Shown here piece by piece: positions 35,801 through 48,771 of a stretch of 64,000 bases of DNA (its first letter is position 1; every line of letters starts with the position of its first letter). The notes under the pieces are model-generated. The model was not told the DNA's origin and ran no database searches. It worked only from the letters and a program-made list of their open reading frames with translations. Where the stretch lies: NCBI GenBank assembly GCA_036571765.1, contig BROE01000019.1, positions 3,088,722 through 3,152,721 on the forward strand, given 5' to 3'. A program made the translations under genes and the position numbers. This DNA comes from Plecoglossus altivelis. Taxonomy: Eukaryota; Chordata; Actinopteri; Osmeriformes; Plecoglossidae.

Positions 35801-38352
35801 CTGTAAGAAAAGAGACTGGTTGACTTTTTACCTGACAGCTTTGTGGATGGCAGTGTGATTGACATGGCCACTCACTCCTTTCCCATCAAAGGTGAACACC
35901 TGGAAGAACAACAAACACATCTTTTGAAACTGATGGATGCAGAAGCTACAAATATGTGAATAACCGTCTTCAAACGAGAGACAGCGAATGCATTGGGTTA
36001 ACGCAGGCTTTTCACATGTGTGTCTGACAGTGGAGAGACTTGGCAGGATGCAACAGATATTTTAAAGCTTTTTTTCTGTCTGTGTACAAGGGGAAGCAGA
36101 GGGGGGGAATGCAGGTCTAAGGAAAAGTGCTTCAATAAAGGCAGTTTGCAGTCCCGAAGCTAAATGTACCATGATTATGCCCTTGAAACCAAACATGACA
36201 AGCAGCTCCACCCACTTTCTCACGAACCCACAGAAGCTGGGCACATGGAGGACAGCTCTCAAATCACACAAAAAAAGTGAAGAACCCAACAAAACTCCAA
36301 ATGCAACGCGTTTGTTTCCTTGTCATCAAATGTCCTCAGAAGTTCCCATGTTCTAGGACACGCAGGGGGAACACCAGCGAGAGTGGTCTCCATGTCTCTC
36401 CATCTCTCAATGTTCCCATTGTTCCCAGACAGTGACCCACCTCTTTTCAGAAACAGACTGGCAGTACAGATGACTCGTACATGCTTGAGATCTTATGATC
36501 GCGGTTCAAATCGAAGAATTTGAGGTTGCGTAGGACAGATCTTAATGGAATGGCATCGTTTTATAGTCTCCGGCCGTTTATCACGCAAGCATGAAGGAGA
36601 CGAGCGTGATCCCACTGTCTGCTATTTGTATCACTGACGGCAAATACAGCAGTGGAATATCTACACGCAATAGTTCAGAGGAGGGCCCCACATTTCTCTC
36701 TGGGTCTCCACCAATGATCTTTTTGAGAGCGACACGTTCTAGAGTTTTATCAATGCCAACGCTACGATTAGGAGTTTTGTCTCAGTTGCGAAAAGAATTA
36801 TGATTCGTTTTCTAAATTCCTCTCGGTTAATTTTCTGGAACGCGTGGTTGATCCGAATCTCTGAGAGATGGGCTCACATGGCTCGCTGATGTCTGCAGCA
36901 GAAAGACTATGCCACTTGGCCCTGTTTAGATGTCTTCTGGGGCTGAAGCCAAAGAATGGAGGGCATTCGTGTTCATGATCAACTAACCCAGTGCAGGTAA
37001 GGAAGACCCTGGGAGACGTCATCTAAAAGTTCCACCCAATCCAAAGAAACGCTGATAACGACCAGGAGACTACGCTGCCAAAATGCCATGGTCAAATGCC
37101 ATGGTCAAATGCCATGGTCAAATGTCTTTTTCCACATCAAAAGAACTATTTGTAACGAAAGCTGGCTGGATTTGAACATGTGACAGGTGACGATCCTACC
37201 ATGTTGATGGAGTTTTCTGTTATGTGCTTCAGGATGAGGGATGATGTCAGGGCAGGGTTCCATTCCACCTTAGGGGAATCTGGCAGTTCTCTTGAAGACG
37301 AGTAGACGGTTGGTACCATGCAAATGAGAACGTTAGGAAAGTTACATGCAAATTTACAAAACGTTACAAAAGTTACAAAAACGTACATGGATATCACATC
37401 GACAGTAAGCAATGAAAGTCAAACCTTTCTGGTTATAAAGCAATTGGATTTCTCGTTCCCATAGAATTGATTCAAGCTATTCAAGGTTTTATGGTCATAT
37501 TAATAATGTATATTTCATAGACTTCTCCACAGAGTGATACTGTACAAAGGGGATTTGAAGTTGAGGATTACAGCCTTTTGATCTGCATTCAAGTATCCCA
37601 AACCTCGGATCCAGAGCCATATAAAAAAAATGAAACACTAAATTTAAAATTCTTGGCCTGTGTAATAATGCTTACATCAATGCATGCTGGGAAGTGTACA
37701 GTTGAGTAGCCAGTGGGGTCGTAGTGTCTTGTTCTAACTGAAAATACAGCCCAGGGCGTTTCAAACATCCATCATCGCGCAGCTGAAAGTGACCCCACTG
37801 TTCATCTACTCAACACACCATCTATGGAACATCCCTCATTGTCTGACCAAAAAAAAAAGAGAGATCATCCTGGATTTTTGTTCCCAACTCTCACACTCTC
37901 TCACCCTCCCTTTCTCCATCCCTCCAGAGACATCAAACATTCAAAAGCGAGAGAGGCAGTGAAGCACATAGAGAGTGATTCAGACATACCAGGGTCAAGG
38001 CAGTTCAGCTGAAAACAAAGTCCTGAGGGCTTCATTAGAAACGCGGGTGGAGGCCGCTCTCAGAGAGGTTAACCATTTCTCTGCTACATGTTGATCTGAA
38101 CGAGCCGCCTCAATATAGACTTGGCTGATGCAAGACCTCCGCTATGAACGAAAAGAACACGCAACATGGCATCGGTAGAGCGGAGAAGCAGGAGGCACGA
38201 TGGAGAGAGAGACAAAGAGACAAAGAGAGAGAGAAAGCGAGAGGGCGGCGGTAAGAGAAAGTGAGTGCAGGTTGGCGGGGGGGTTACGAGGACAGTGAGC
38301 AATGACAAGAAGTCTTGCACAGTTAAAAGCAGAGAAAAGAAAAGAGCGCGGG

Positions 38353-38436
<84 letters not shown>

Positions 38437-41400
38437 GAGCGTGGGGTGAACAGAGGTCGCTCCACCTCCCCTTGGGCTGCTGACAATGGGGCAGGACAGA
38501 GGAGTCAGCGAAGAGAAGTGATGGATCAGGACACTAATCAAATGCCTTCCTTTGGCTGTTGGGGACTAGTCTGAGGGGTGCATGCATACAACACCTAAAA
38601 ACAGGGCAGCTTTCACAATACAATCACCACTGCACAAAGAGATACGTAGAGGGTTAGAACAGGTAGAATTCACGCACAACAAGAACGGGAATCCTGTACA
38701 GTGTCTCTAACTGTGGGTAGCGTCCGTGTTGCAAAGTAACGCCGTCACCAGTAGTGACTAGGTGGCGCGCGTGCCAAAAATAATAAGGGTTGTAAGTGTT
38801 TATGTGCGAGAGCCTTTTCTTTAGCGAAACCTGGAGTCTGACTCCTGTGGCGACTGTATCTAGGCAGAAGAGGACCGGGATGAACTACAGAACAACACAC
38901 AAAGGACAGATGATCTACCTGACCTTTCTCAAGACGGATGCAGGCGGAGTGTCACCATGGCAACGGTGCCAAACACCCTAGAACCTCCACCACTCTCCTG
39001 TTCTGGCTTTGCAGCATGTGGACGTCTAATGGCTCACAGGCATCTGTATGCAGTTGTTGAACTTTGCCCCACTAGAGTGTGTATGTGTGTAAGTGTCTGT
39101 GTGTGTGTCTGTGCTTGTTTAGTCTGGTCACATGGAGAACCAAGCATAGGAAAGTGCCAAGCTCCCTTCCCCACATTTGGCTCAGGGCATGCTGGGAAAA
39201 GGAGACACCAATGTTAACTCCTTCACGGCACACTAATCTTAAACACTGGTTTAGTGGCCTACTTAAGAGAAAACCAGAACCTTCTCTGGAACACAGTCAA
39301 ATCTTGTTACACCTCACCGAAAAGGAGTTGTACTAAAACAACAGCACAGCTTTGATAAACAAGCCCTTGCATCATATCACGTTGTTATTCTGCTACACAG
39401 GCAGGATCCAGATGTCCTGGAGTGGTTTGAGCTGATTGGGACAGATTCCCTGCCAGCGGTCCTGATATAAGCAGCCAGCAAGGGACCGAAACGTGCCAGA
39501 GCTAGCACATCTCACCACTATTTACTGTCCTTTTTTCGCTCCAGGCGAATAAATAAGCCGGGGCTATTTTCACTCCAGATCACTCCAGATCAATGTATAA
39601 CGAAGCACCACAAGGGGACATGCCACTGACTTCTGCTCACTTTTACCCCCTGCTGGCTGGGAAAACTCCAGCTCCACGATTCACATTTAGACCCTTGGAT
39701 CCCAGCAAACCGGAATTTCAACTAAGCTTGCTTCAATGTGTTTTTGTACCAAACCTCCTTGGCTCGAAAGTGGGAACAGGCTGTCACTAATTTGAACTGT
39801 AGGGACTTGCGATCGAGGGGTCGAGAAGCAAACTTTGAGATGAAGTGAATCGTGCAAAAAAAAGGGGTCGCGCGCAAAACAAGACACGTGTACGGAGGAG
39901 AGGCGGAAATAACCGGAAGCCTCGGGACTCAGGGATGAGTCCCTGCTGGGATCAGCCTCAGCGGTAGTGAGACTTGCAGAGAGAACGAGAGTCTGGGTGA
40001 GCTCAATGAATCCCGTCCGTATTGGTGGGAGCGGTTGAACTTGGGGCACAGAGCTCTCACAGTGTGCCCGAGAGTGTATGGCGCTTGTGTCAGTACAAGT
40101 GGAGGAGCAACTGAGCGTGCTCAGATCAGGGCTGATCACAAAGGCCCCATCATGTACCGGGGCCCCATAGACTGTCAACACAGCTGTCCCATTCAGTGGG
40201 CATTAAGTTCTGACAAGGTCCAGCCAGCCAGCCTCCATCTGATTTACATTGGCCTAGACTACAGGATACAGACGGAACAGCACACACTATTTTGAATCCA
40301 CATAAAGATCTAGACCAGGGAGAAAAAGTCTGTTCGTTTAGATGATGCAAGAGTTTATATTTCAAGACGTCACACTTGGCCAAAATCAATTAATCTTAAA
40401 TTTGGTCAATTTAAAAAAAATCCTTACTAACGCCATGATATAGAATCATTGATTTTGACATGAAAAGGTATGCAGTTCCATGCAAGCTCTTGAACATCCA
40501 TTTTCCAGTGGCAGTGCCAGTGTATTGCAGGTATATAGATGTCCTGAGGCACTAGCAGAGAGAAGTAAGCAACCTACAGAAAATACACCAATGTGTGGAA
40601 TACAAAATTCCCCCTTTCCACAGGTGTGCGTGGCCTGTACATTCGTGGTGAAAAAAACCGGGAAAAACTGAAAAAAAAAGACTAGAAAGCATAGTTAAAT
40701 GTATAATTTCAGTTAGAGTCCTAATTATATTGGATGTGAATTGAGGCTAATGTGGGGTCTGTTTTCAGGAATAAACGTGATTATTTTAAAAACTGAGCAT
40801 GCTCATCTGTCATGTGCTCGTTGTTATTTATATTTGCATAAATCTTGCGTCTGCACATTTGCCTAATTCTAGGATAATGTCCAGCCGTGACTGTGTGAGC
40901 GAGGCCTCTGGTCTATCTGGAATCTATCACTGAGTGGCAGTACTCCTTCATTTCCATGTGTAAAGGCTAGTACGGACAAACAGCCCACTAGGTGTAACCA
41001 TTCATTTGACGCGTTTCCAAAAACAACTGTTAGGACAAACCTGACAAAGTACGAGTACATCTGAACTTCCTCGGTGGAGAGGAGAGGCAGAGTGCTGCCA
41101 AACTGGACAATCATTTACAGACATGAAAAAAGATCCCTGTGACCTAGTTTAGAGTCTGAAATGTGGAGTGCTCACAGCAGTGGCAAAGGCTGTCCAATGG
41201 CTATCGGCTGTTGGCTTTCGCAGACAATTGGATGGGGGTGGGGAAAGCGAGTGAAGGGAGAAAGTGCTCTTGTGTGTGAGAGAGTGTGTGTTGGGGGTAG
41301 GGGTTATGATCTTGGTTGGTCGTGGATGGGTGTGTGTTTGCACAAACTCTGAGATACCCTGTGGTGTGTGGTGTGTGGGGGGGGGGGGAGTTGCATAACC

Positions 41401-42686
41401 TCCTTGAGGGAAAATGGGATGAAAGCCAGTTCAGCACAAAAGTAGACAGAGCTGACTCCGATCAAAGTTCAGTCATGTTTCGTGTGCACAGGAGGATAAA
41501 ATGATTACGGGGGTTGAGGAGGAGGTGTGCTCTGACGTTTTATATCACTGTCGTGTTCCATGGGATAGACAACCCGGGCAGGCGGCCATCTTAATTCCGA
41601 GAGATCCAGGTCAGTGCATGAGTTCACATGCCACTCCTGGCGAGCCACTATGTGTAACTTCAGATGCAAACAACTCTGAAGTTCTGAGAAGCAGAATCAT
41701 TTCCTGGTACAGCCACTGGGGGTTACATTCCACTTTCTCCATAACGGGAGAGTTTTACAACAATCCTCACTGACTCTCTGGCTTGCAAAGTACATGAGAA
41801 TGCCAATAGTCAAGAGACAAAGGACCCTAAACCATCCAGCTGGATTGAGCAGCAAATCCTCTAGAAGCCTAAAACTAAAAAGCCAAATCATGCAGTTCTG
41901 TGGACTTTTTTTTGGAGGGGGGAGGGGTATTAAAAAATGCATTTGTTGAAAATAGATACATACATTTTTTGTTTGATTATTTGTTTGTGTGCGTGCGTGC
42001 GGAGGGGGAGGGGAGAGAACAACGATGTTGGAGGGGCGCGCGCGCGCGGGGGGGGGGTCAGATGTTCAGTCATTTAATAACAAAAATCCTTACTTGCGAT
42101 CAAGTATGCAGATGTTGGAGGCTGGTAATCCCAACACTCTACAGCTTTCATAAAGTTCTTCTTGACGGTAGGAGCCTTGACTGTAGAAATTCCCTACATG
42201 GTGATTTTAACACGTTTAGTTAAAACAATACCATGTGTTAAGATAATATTTGTAGAAATACTACAAACCAGAATACTAAGTGTCAGTGTTATCTACATAA
42301 ATGCCGAAAACAATTACTGAACATTAGAATTTCTGATACATTTCGACATTTTTTTTCGCTTACTGACGAACAAAAAATATGTTCATTGAAGACTTACCTT
42401 GAGACAAACATAATAAGTGAACAGGTATTTTCATTTCCACCAATCCTAAAATGATTGGCGCAAAAAACATGCATTCATCATCTGGATGTGCAGTGACGAT
42501 CAGTGCTTTCACATCGATAGCTAAATCACTTGCTTCAGAATCGAGGGGAGATTTCTCTCTACATGAGAGGAATGTCCTCATATGTTGAAAAGACTTTGAA
42601 AAATTGCTTCTACATCGATAATAGATATATTTTATCAAAATAAAATAGGACGACACCGTAATAAAAATGACAAAAAGAATATCCAT
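32864..42686 (-). CDS. PIGL: PIGL, GlcNAc-PI de-N-acetylase, complete (7 exons, 280 aa)
   Basis: ER-membrane enzyme of the second step of GPI-anchor synthesis; it removes acetate from N-acetylglucosaminyl-phosphatidylinositol. Exons in gene order: 42686-42398, 42193-42094, 37290-37200, 35899-35832, 34667-34636, 33413-33280, 32992-32864 (TAA). Phases agree and introns are GT..AG. An N-terminal membrane segment spans about residues 3-23. The zinc/catalytic motif AHPDDE is at 66-71 and the second motif SGHVNH ends near 175. FDGKGVSGHVNHTAIHKAV, ILRKYLSFLDVP and MLCHRTQLLWFRHLYILFSRYM match mammalian PIGL. The C-terminus carries about 15 extra residues after the conserved end, giving 280 versus 252 aa in human. 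Intron 2 is about 4.8 kb and holds a short exon-6-like segment. The 5' end faces NCOR1. Confidence 0.94.
37081..37123. repeat. 13-bp tandem repeat in PIGL intron 3
   Basis: The 13-bp unit AAATGCCATGGTC occurs three times in a row, followed by a partial copy. It lies about 80 bp beyond PIGL exon 3 and each unit contains the palindrome CCATGG. Confidence 0.85.
38355..38430. repeat. (GA)n microsatellite
   Basis: About 38 uninterrupted GA dinucleotides within PIGL intron 2. It is the longest pure dinucleotide run in the window and is expected to be polymorphic. Confidence 0.95.
41771..41826 (-). pseudogene. Exon-6-like fragment in PIGL intron 2
   Basis: On the minus strand, 41796-41828 encodes RVLCLLTIGIL, against RVLSLLTIGIL in genuine PIGL exon 6 (33376-33408). 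Of 33 aligned bases 24 match, and of the differing codons only one changes an amino acid. The fragment is preceded by TTTAG at 41831-41827 and followed by a consensus GTGAGG donor at 41770. Joined after exon 2 it would be read in the matching frame, but joining to exon 3 would shift the frame. It may be a decayed exon duplicate, a rare alternative exon, or chance. Confidence 0.4.
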
Positions 42687-43395
42687 TATTATTGAGCGTT
42701 GATGTAAACAATCCGTGTTATCACAAAGTTCCCAACGCCAATGGTTCCATTATTCATTTGCAATACAATTTCGCCATAAATCATGAAAAATATAAGATAA
42801 TTAAGATTGGTAATAATAATATGAAAATCACAAAAATAAACGCTGTCGAACAAAACAACGTATTTTGTTTAAAATTGCATTGACCAGTAGGAACTGTTAT
42901 TTTTCATTGGGGAACCTTTTAGTGTCACACAACCTTGTCCTTCTTGGTGTAAAATAATAAATACTTATGTTAACATTGTTCAGCTTGTTTGGAACATGAT
43001 GAAATGAACCATTTTTAAATACATAAGTAAAATACACACCAAAAAGTTAAATACTATACTGTATTTCAAATGGGAATTTATGTTTCCATGTAGGAAAATA
43101 TGCATCGGCCTTCTAGGACCTGGACCGACAAATGTGGTGCAGCCCTCTGTCTGCAACGCTAGTCTCCAGTCCGTCAGTCGAGGATTTACAATCATCTAGA
43201 TACCATAGATATATCTATTAGTTAAGAATACGTTTTTTCCTTAAATAGATTGTTTTTAGAAAATGAGGTGAGTTCTTTTTTATTTGGACGTGCTAAAAAG
43301 TTAGGTATTTTGAAAATAATAATGGTATTGCGCGTACAGACAGTCGAGGCTGAAAATCGCCTTTGCAAGATGGCGACGTGGTTGAGAATTCAAAG
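42687..43395. promoter_or_regulatory. Divergent promoter region of PIGL (-) and NCOR1 (+)
   Basis: The two genes start head to head. A strong YY1-type site, CAAGATGGCGACG, lies at 43366-43378, a position often found just after the start site of housekeeping genes. It is followed by a candidate donor CAAAG|GTGAAA at 43395/43396, which would end a non-coding NCOR1 first exon. No clear TATA box was seen. Confidence 0.55.
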
Positions 43396-44576
43396 GTGAA
43401 AATATTGTAGCCAGCAACCTAGCTAATCGTTTCGCAGCATCTTGTCCTGCAAGGAAGTAAACAGCTTTGGGATTTGTTCATGAAAAAGCAAATGGGTTTC
43501 CTAAAAATGAGATCAAATCCAATATTAAATTGAGGTAGAAATTACCCTGTGTTTTGTTAGCTAAGCTAACATTAGCTTGCTGCTACACACAGACTCTTGG
43601 CTACGGCAACAAGCAGGCATGCAAGCAAGCTACTGAAAAGGGAAAGTAGCAATAAACTTCTAAAAATCAGCAACCACCAAAGTACCGTTCAGTGTACTCA
43701 TATTTCCGACGTATTGATAAACAGGTGATTATTGTGTTGTAGATTATCGCACAACCGTTATCTAGCTAGCCATATGCGCTAGTAGATACAAGGTAGATCA
43801 TTATACATTGATAACATCTGGATTTGTGTTTTTATACCACGAAGATTTCATTCGCAAACTAAGAAGTTGCACCTTTTCCTGGTAGCTGAAAGTCTACGGT
43901 TTAGCCTTACGTGAAGGATGAAGATAAACTCGTACTCTGTCTGCCTTTATTATATTGTCCTTCATGGACCAGTAGAACTTCATATTAAGCCTCAACTACA
44001 CTTCCTCCTAGCTTAATATAGCCACCGCGCTACTTGCCATGGCGTTAATATGTAAATTACCATTTGAGGATGTGTGCTCAGTTTGATATTTTGCAACGTT
44101 TCGATGAATAAGCGTCTGTTCCGCTAAGGTTATGGTCATATGGAAGCCAAGGTTTGTGAAGATTCCATGCATACATGAAAGTCGACCTCCCCCTGTTAAA
44201 GTATCCTAATTTACAGAACTACCTCCCGCTGCTTGGCCTCAGGTACTTTTGCTTACGATTGCACATTCGTGTGTAGGCTTAGACCAAATTGCTAAGGTAA
44301 TTAACACTAATGCTAAATTGAACGACCTTAAAACATATCAATATCTCTACCTCATTTATGTGGCACGGTTAAACCCCGAAGATAAAGTAATCCCGACCTA
44401 TTAAGACATCCTAATCCATCAGTGACCGATTAATTCGCTGACAGTGACAGGTCCTATAACACTGGCGCGTTGCCCCACTAACCTCTCACGCTGGCGTGAA
44501 CCAATGCAACTCAGATGGTATCATGTCACTGCAGTTACCAACAGTCACGTAGACCTCTCGGCGTGTCCCCGTCCAG
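43396..44576 (+). other. NCOR1: Candidate NCOR1 5'UTR intron 1
   Basis: If the donor at 43396 is used, this 1.2-kb stretch is the first intron. It ends at the acceptor GTCCAG at 44571-44576 after a C/T-rich tract. No coding exon was seen in it. Confidence 0.5.
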
Positions 44577-44698
44577 GTGGTTTGGGTCTCCAGCTATGCC
44601 CCAGCTGAAGCCCTGATCTCAGCAGCTGCAGCAGGAGCCAGGCCGGCTCAGTCCCAGCCCCAGGCCCAGCCCCAGGCCCAGCCCCAGCCCCAGCCAGG
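44577..44698 (+). other. NCOR1: NCOR1 5'UTR segment with CAGCCC repeats
   Basis: The segment lies between the acceptor at 44575-44576 and the NCOR1 ATG. Its 3' part (about 44651-44695) is a short tandem array of CAGCCCCAGGCC-type 12-bp units. An upstream ATG frame exists across it but has no known homologue. Confidence 0.55.
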
Positions 44699-47600
44699 AT
44701 GTCCAGTCAGTCGGGTTACCCCCCGAGCCAGGGGAGCTTCAGCAGCGAGCAGAGCCGCTACCCACCGCACTCTGTCCAGTACACCTTCAGCACCTCACGT
44801 CATCAGCAGGTGAGCTTTTCCAGCCCCAAGGCAACGTCAGCCGAAGTCTGAATCAGGATCTCTTTGACAGGGTTGGTATTTTACTACCTGCCGTTATCTC
44901 GGACTGCTTTCGATATCCTGCCTTTGAACGCAGCCTGAAGTTATACTTATGCATTTGTTGGCTGAATTGGTCATGCAGATACATACTTAATTAGTGCATG
45001 CAGGGTTAAATACGATTTCTGCTTTGACACAGTTACTTGCAGTGCAGAAGATGTGTACTGATCGTACTCTTGCCATCAGCAGACTTAGGCTGACTTGACA
45101 ATGGCAATCCAGTGACAGCCTTTTGCGTTCGTGTTGTACCTGCAGGTACCTGCAACCTGCAGGTGTACCTGTTGTTTTGATACCACATTGGCAGAGCCTA
45201 TGGATGCTAACATGAGGGTAGTTCTACCAGACCTGATACCTGCACATGCCCAGGCAGACGAATCGTTGCGTAGAACCAACATCCGTAGTATGTTTGTGAA
45301 TGTAAACAATCCTGAAAGGGGGAGGGAGGGAGTTCTACTAGTAGTTCTACTAGTTTCTCCTTGTCAGACGGGATTAGAAGGCGATTTGTTTCCCCCCCCT
45401 CTCCCTCCACGCCAGATCACAGGATTGTTGGGCCTCCACGCTGTAAGTCAGTGTAGTTGTTGACACTGAGTCTGAATTCCAAGAGAACTCGTTGGTTCGT
45501 TCATTGTGTCGTGTTCACTCCCAGTTTCATGTTTTAATGAAAGTTGATGATTGTCTTGAAAGAGATGTGTTGGTGCTCTGCTGGGGAGTGGGGACATTCT
45601 ATGGATGGCAGTGTTGGGTATTGGCCTGTTAGAACCATCAAAATATAGCTAAAAGCAAATGTTGCTGGTATCCTGGTGTGATAGGATGAGAAAATGTATC
45701 CTACAACCTCTTTCTCCCCAGAGCTGCATTTTCTTTGGTGGAAGAAATATTCCACGGCGCACAGTCCAACTCAACTGGCTTGATAATTGTGTTCCGGTCA
45801 TGTTTGTCCTAGTTCGATGTGATAATACAATTCTTAGAAGGCTACTTCCACAGAAACAAGTCCACAGTGCAGTTGTGGACAGGATTTGGGCAGGTTTCCT
45901 CTAATTGTATCGAGTGGCTCAGGTTTGTTTGCAGGTCACAGTGTACTGATAGGATTTCAAGCCTGTTTTCTAAGAGCTCTCTCATTTGGGATGTTGTTGT
46001 TTTTAAGTGGTCACCGTAAGATAGGAGTATTGACCTAGGTTACTACGTTCCCTCCCCTCACTTAAAGGAGACCTCTTGGGTCCTTGTGAGAAACTAAGCG
46101 AGGTAGTTGTTTCCAGATTTGCCATATGTTTAAAGTGTGTGGTCCTTTCTGTCATCCCCCCCCCCCCCCCCACGTCTCTCCTTGTTTCTGATTGGCTCTG
46201 GACCCCTGACCTGCTCATTTACTTGATGGTTTGGTGCAGTGTTAGGACCTGGCCTTCCTGATGGGTTTTGTGTTCCTTTAGGAGTTCACCGTCCCAGACT
46301 ACCGGGCTCACCTCCAAGATACCCAGCAGGGCCGGAGGAGACCCTCCCTGCTCTCTGAGTTCCACCCTGGGACAGAGAGGTAATGACGACTCAGCATGCT
46401 AACCGTTAATGCTAACCCCCTGCTACAAAACGTCAATGTTGAAGGCCAAACTGCTTTTCCCCTCCTGTGTTCGTCCTTCGCTCTCGACGATAGCGTTGTA
46501 ATTAACCAGCTGGCGGGCTTGTCCTCTTGTGTGCGTGTGCGTGTGCGTGTGTGTGCCAGGCCTCCGGAGCGACGTCATGGCTACGAGCAGCAGTTCCAGA
46601 GCGCCTCTGGCCAGCCGGAACATGAGGCCCTGGAGAGCAAACGTCCGCGCATGGAGACGGTCTCCGAGGCCCACTTTGCCCGGGCCGCACAGGGCTCCGG
46701 AAGCATCTCCCTTCCGCACTCGCACACGCTCCAAGACAGCCTGAGGACCAACATGGAAGTCAAGAAGGTGGGTGCCGGGCCTCCTTCATTCGGCTGTTGA
46801 TGCATATAGGCAGTGGGTAAACCACCAAAGCCTTTGACTGACAGCCTGGTGTATGTGTATGTGTGTGTGTTCCAGGAGAACCAGTACAGCGTGAAGGCCG
46901 ACTCCTCCTCCCCCGGAGGGCCACTTCACCTGGGGGAGGAGCAGGACGCGTCCCCCTCCAAGCTGTCCAAGGAGGAGCTGATCCAGAGCATGGACCGTGT
47001 CGACAGAGAGATCGCCAAAGTGGAGCAGCAGATCTTCAAGCTGAAGAAGAAGCAGGTACGTGGTCCTGAATGCCTGGTTCTGAACGCCTGGTCCTAAATG
47101 CCTGGTCCTGAAGGCTGAGGCAGCGTATCCAACCTGCAGGACAGAGCTATGTTTGGACTGTACTGTTGTTCCCCTTGCTGTTGGCTTTGTTTAACTAACG
47201 AAGCTCCTGTCCTCCATATCCAGTCAACATGTTGGCTCCCAGCTCACTTGATAGCTTTACTAAAAAAAAAAAATCCAGTAGTCGCATTCAGTAGCTTTAC
47301 GTAATGTGCAGGCCAGCTAGCGTGCGTTCACCTGCGTCTTCTGCTTGCGCTTCCCAAGGGAGTTGATTACCCTGGTCCATAGGCTTATTGTGTATATCAA
47401 GCTGTCTTCCTGTCCTGAGTAGGGAATACTGACTGATTGTTTTAGCATTCTCCTGGTTGTGTTTGCTCACTATCTTTTAGGAATTTGACTCATTAAGATG
47501 GAATCTAAAACGGGGCTTAGTTGGGAGTCGGGGGGGGGGGGGGTCGCTCACCTAATCTGGTGGCGGGGCTGGCTGAGAACCCATGGTTGGTTCTCTTGCC

Positions 47601-48736
47601 TAACTCAGCCGCGCGCTCTTCGGGCTGAACTTGGCAACAGGCGCTGGGCGGTTTCCTCACACCAGCCTAACAGTTTTTTTTCTGCAGCGTAATCTCAGTG
47701 GCAGATACCAGGATTTTCCTTGGGTTTTGAAACCACTTTTATATCAGGACATTCTTGGGATTAAAAAAAAAACAGCAACAACAAAACAAGCCCAAGCAAG
47801 CAGAATAGTTTACAATCCCATTTTGGACCTCCGTTATCCTAACAGACATCAGATCAACACAGCTGTCTGCAGCAAGCGCCTCGTCTTTGCAACAGCCACC
47901 ATTTTGCAGAGCAGACGAAAGACCTATGAATCGTTTACCCAATCCTCTATTCCCGTTTATCGCTGTATAAACGCTTTAAAAGGATGTTTCTCCCGTCTGT
48001 TCCTGCGTGTGCGTAGCCTCTACCTCGGCTTGTTTGTGTACGGGAGTGCATTTCATTATTTTATTTATTTATTTTTTAATATGGTTGTTGTGGCTTGTCT
48101 CTTAGCAACAACTGGAGGAGGAAGCTGCGAAGCCCATGGAGCCAGAGAAGCCGGTGACCCCGCCCCCGGTGGAGCACAAGCACCGCAGCATCGTGCAGAT
48201 CATCTACGACGAGAACCGGGTCGGTGGGCAGGGGGAACACACACACACACACACTCAGCACACACACAGACACACACACACTCGCAGCTCCTAATCTACA
48301 GTGCACTTAAAGTACCTCGACTAGCTGCTGCCTGTTGTCTTTGTGTCTGTGACAAGTGACTCTAGTTTCTTATATTGGTGTTCAGTCCCTCTCTCTCTTC
48401 GCTGGCACACTTGGGGTTCTAGTTGTTTGGGAAAACCATGCAAGGTTAGAAGTCCTCCAAGGTCATAAGTGGGGGAAAAAACACACAGGAAAAACCCCCA
48501 AATAACAACAAAAAGACAGGACCATGTACCAAAGTAATCAGTCTCTTCTGTAGTACGTGTTCATGTTTGACCTCTCAAATTCCTTTTCGCCATACCTGAT
48601 ATGTTTTGAATACTGGGGAGGGTTGTGTGTGTGTGTGTGTGTGTGTTCACTGGTGTGTCGGTAAAGCGTACAGGGATCTCCAGACTATCTGCTTCAGCAG
48701 AGAGGGTGGAGCAGAGAATGTGTGTGTGTGTGTATT

Positions 48737-48771
<35 letters not shown>

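Larger units (their letters stand above)
37291..42093. other. PIGL intron 2 content
   Basis: This 4.8-kb intron holds a long GA microsatellite (38355-38430), GT-rich and poly-G tracts near 41270-41390 and 42028-42060, and an exon-6-like fragment at about 41771-41826. No other gene is supported on either strand. Confidence 0.6.

Noticed and set aside
36500..36525. tRNA-type B box (GCGGTTCAAATCG)
   Set aside because: No matching A box or foldable acceptor stem nearby.
47631..48359. 242-codon + strand frame
   Set aside because: It is intron sequence plus an out-of-frame reading of NCOR1 exon 5.
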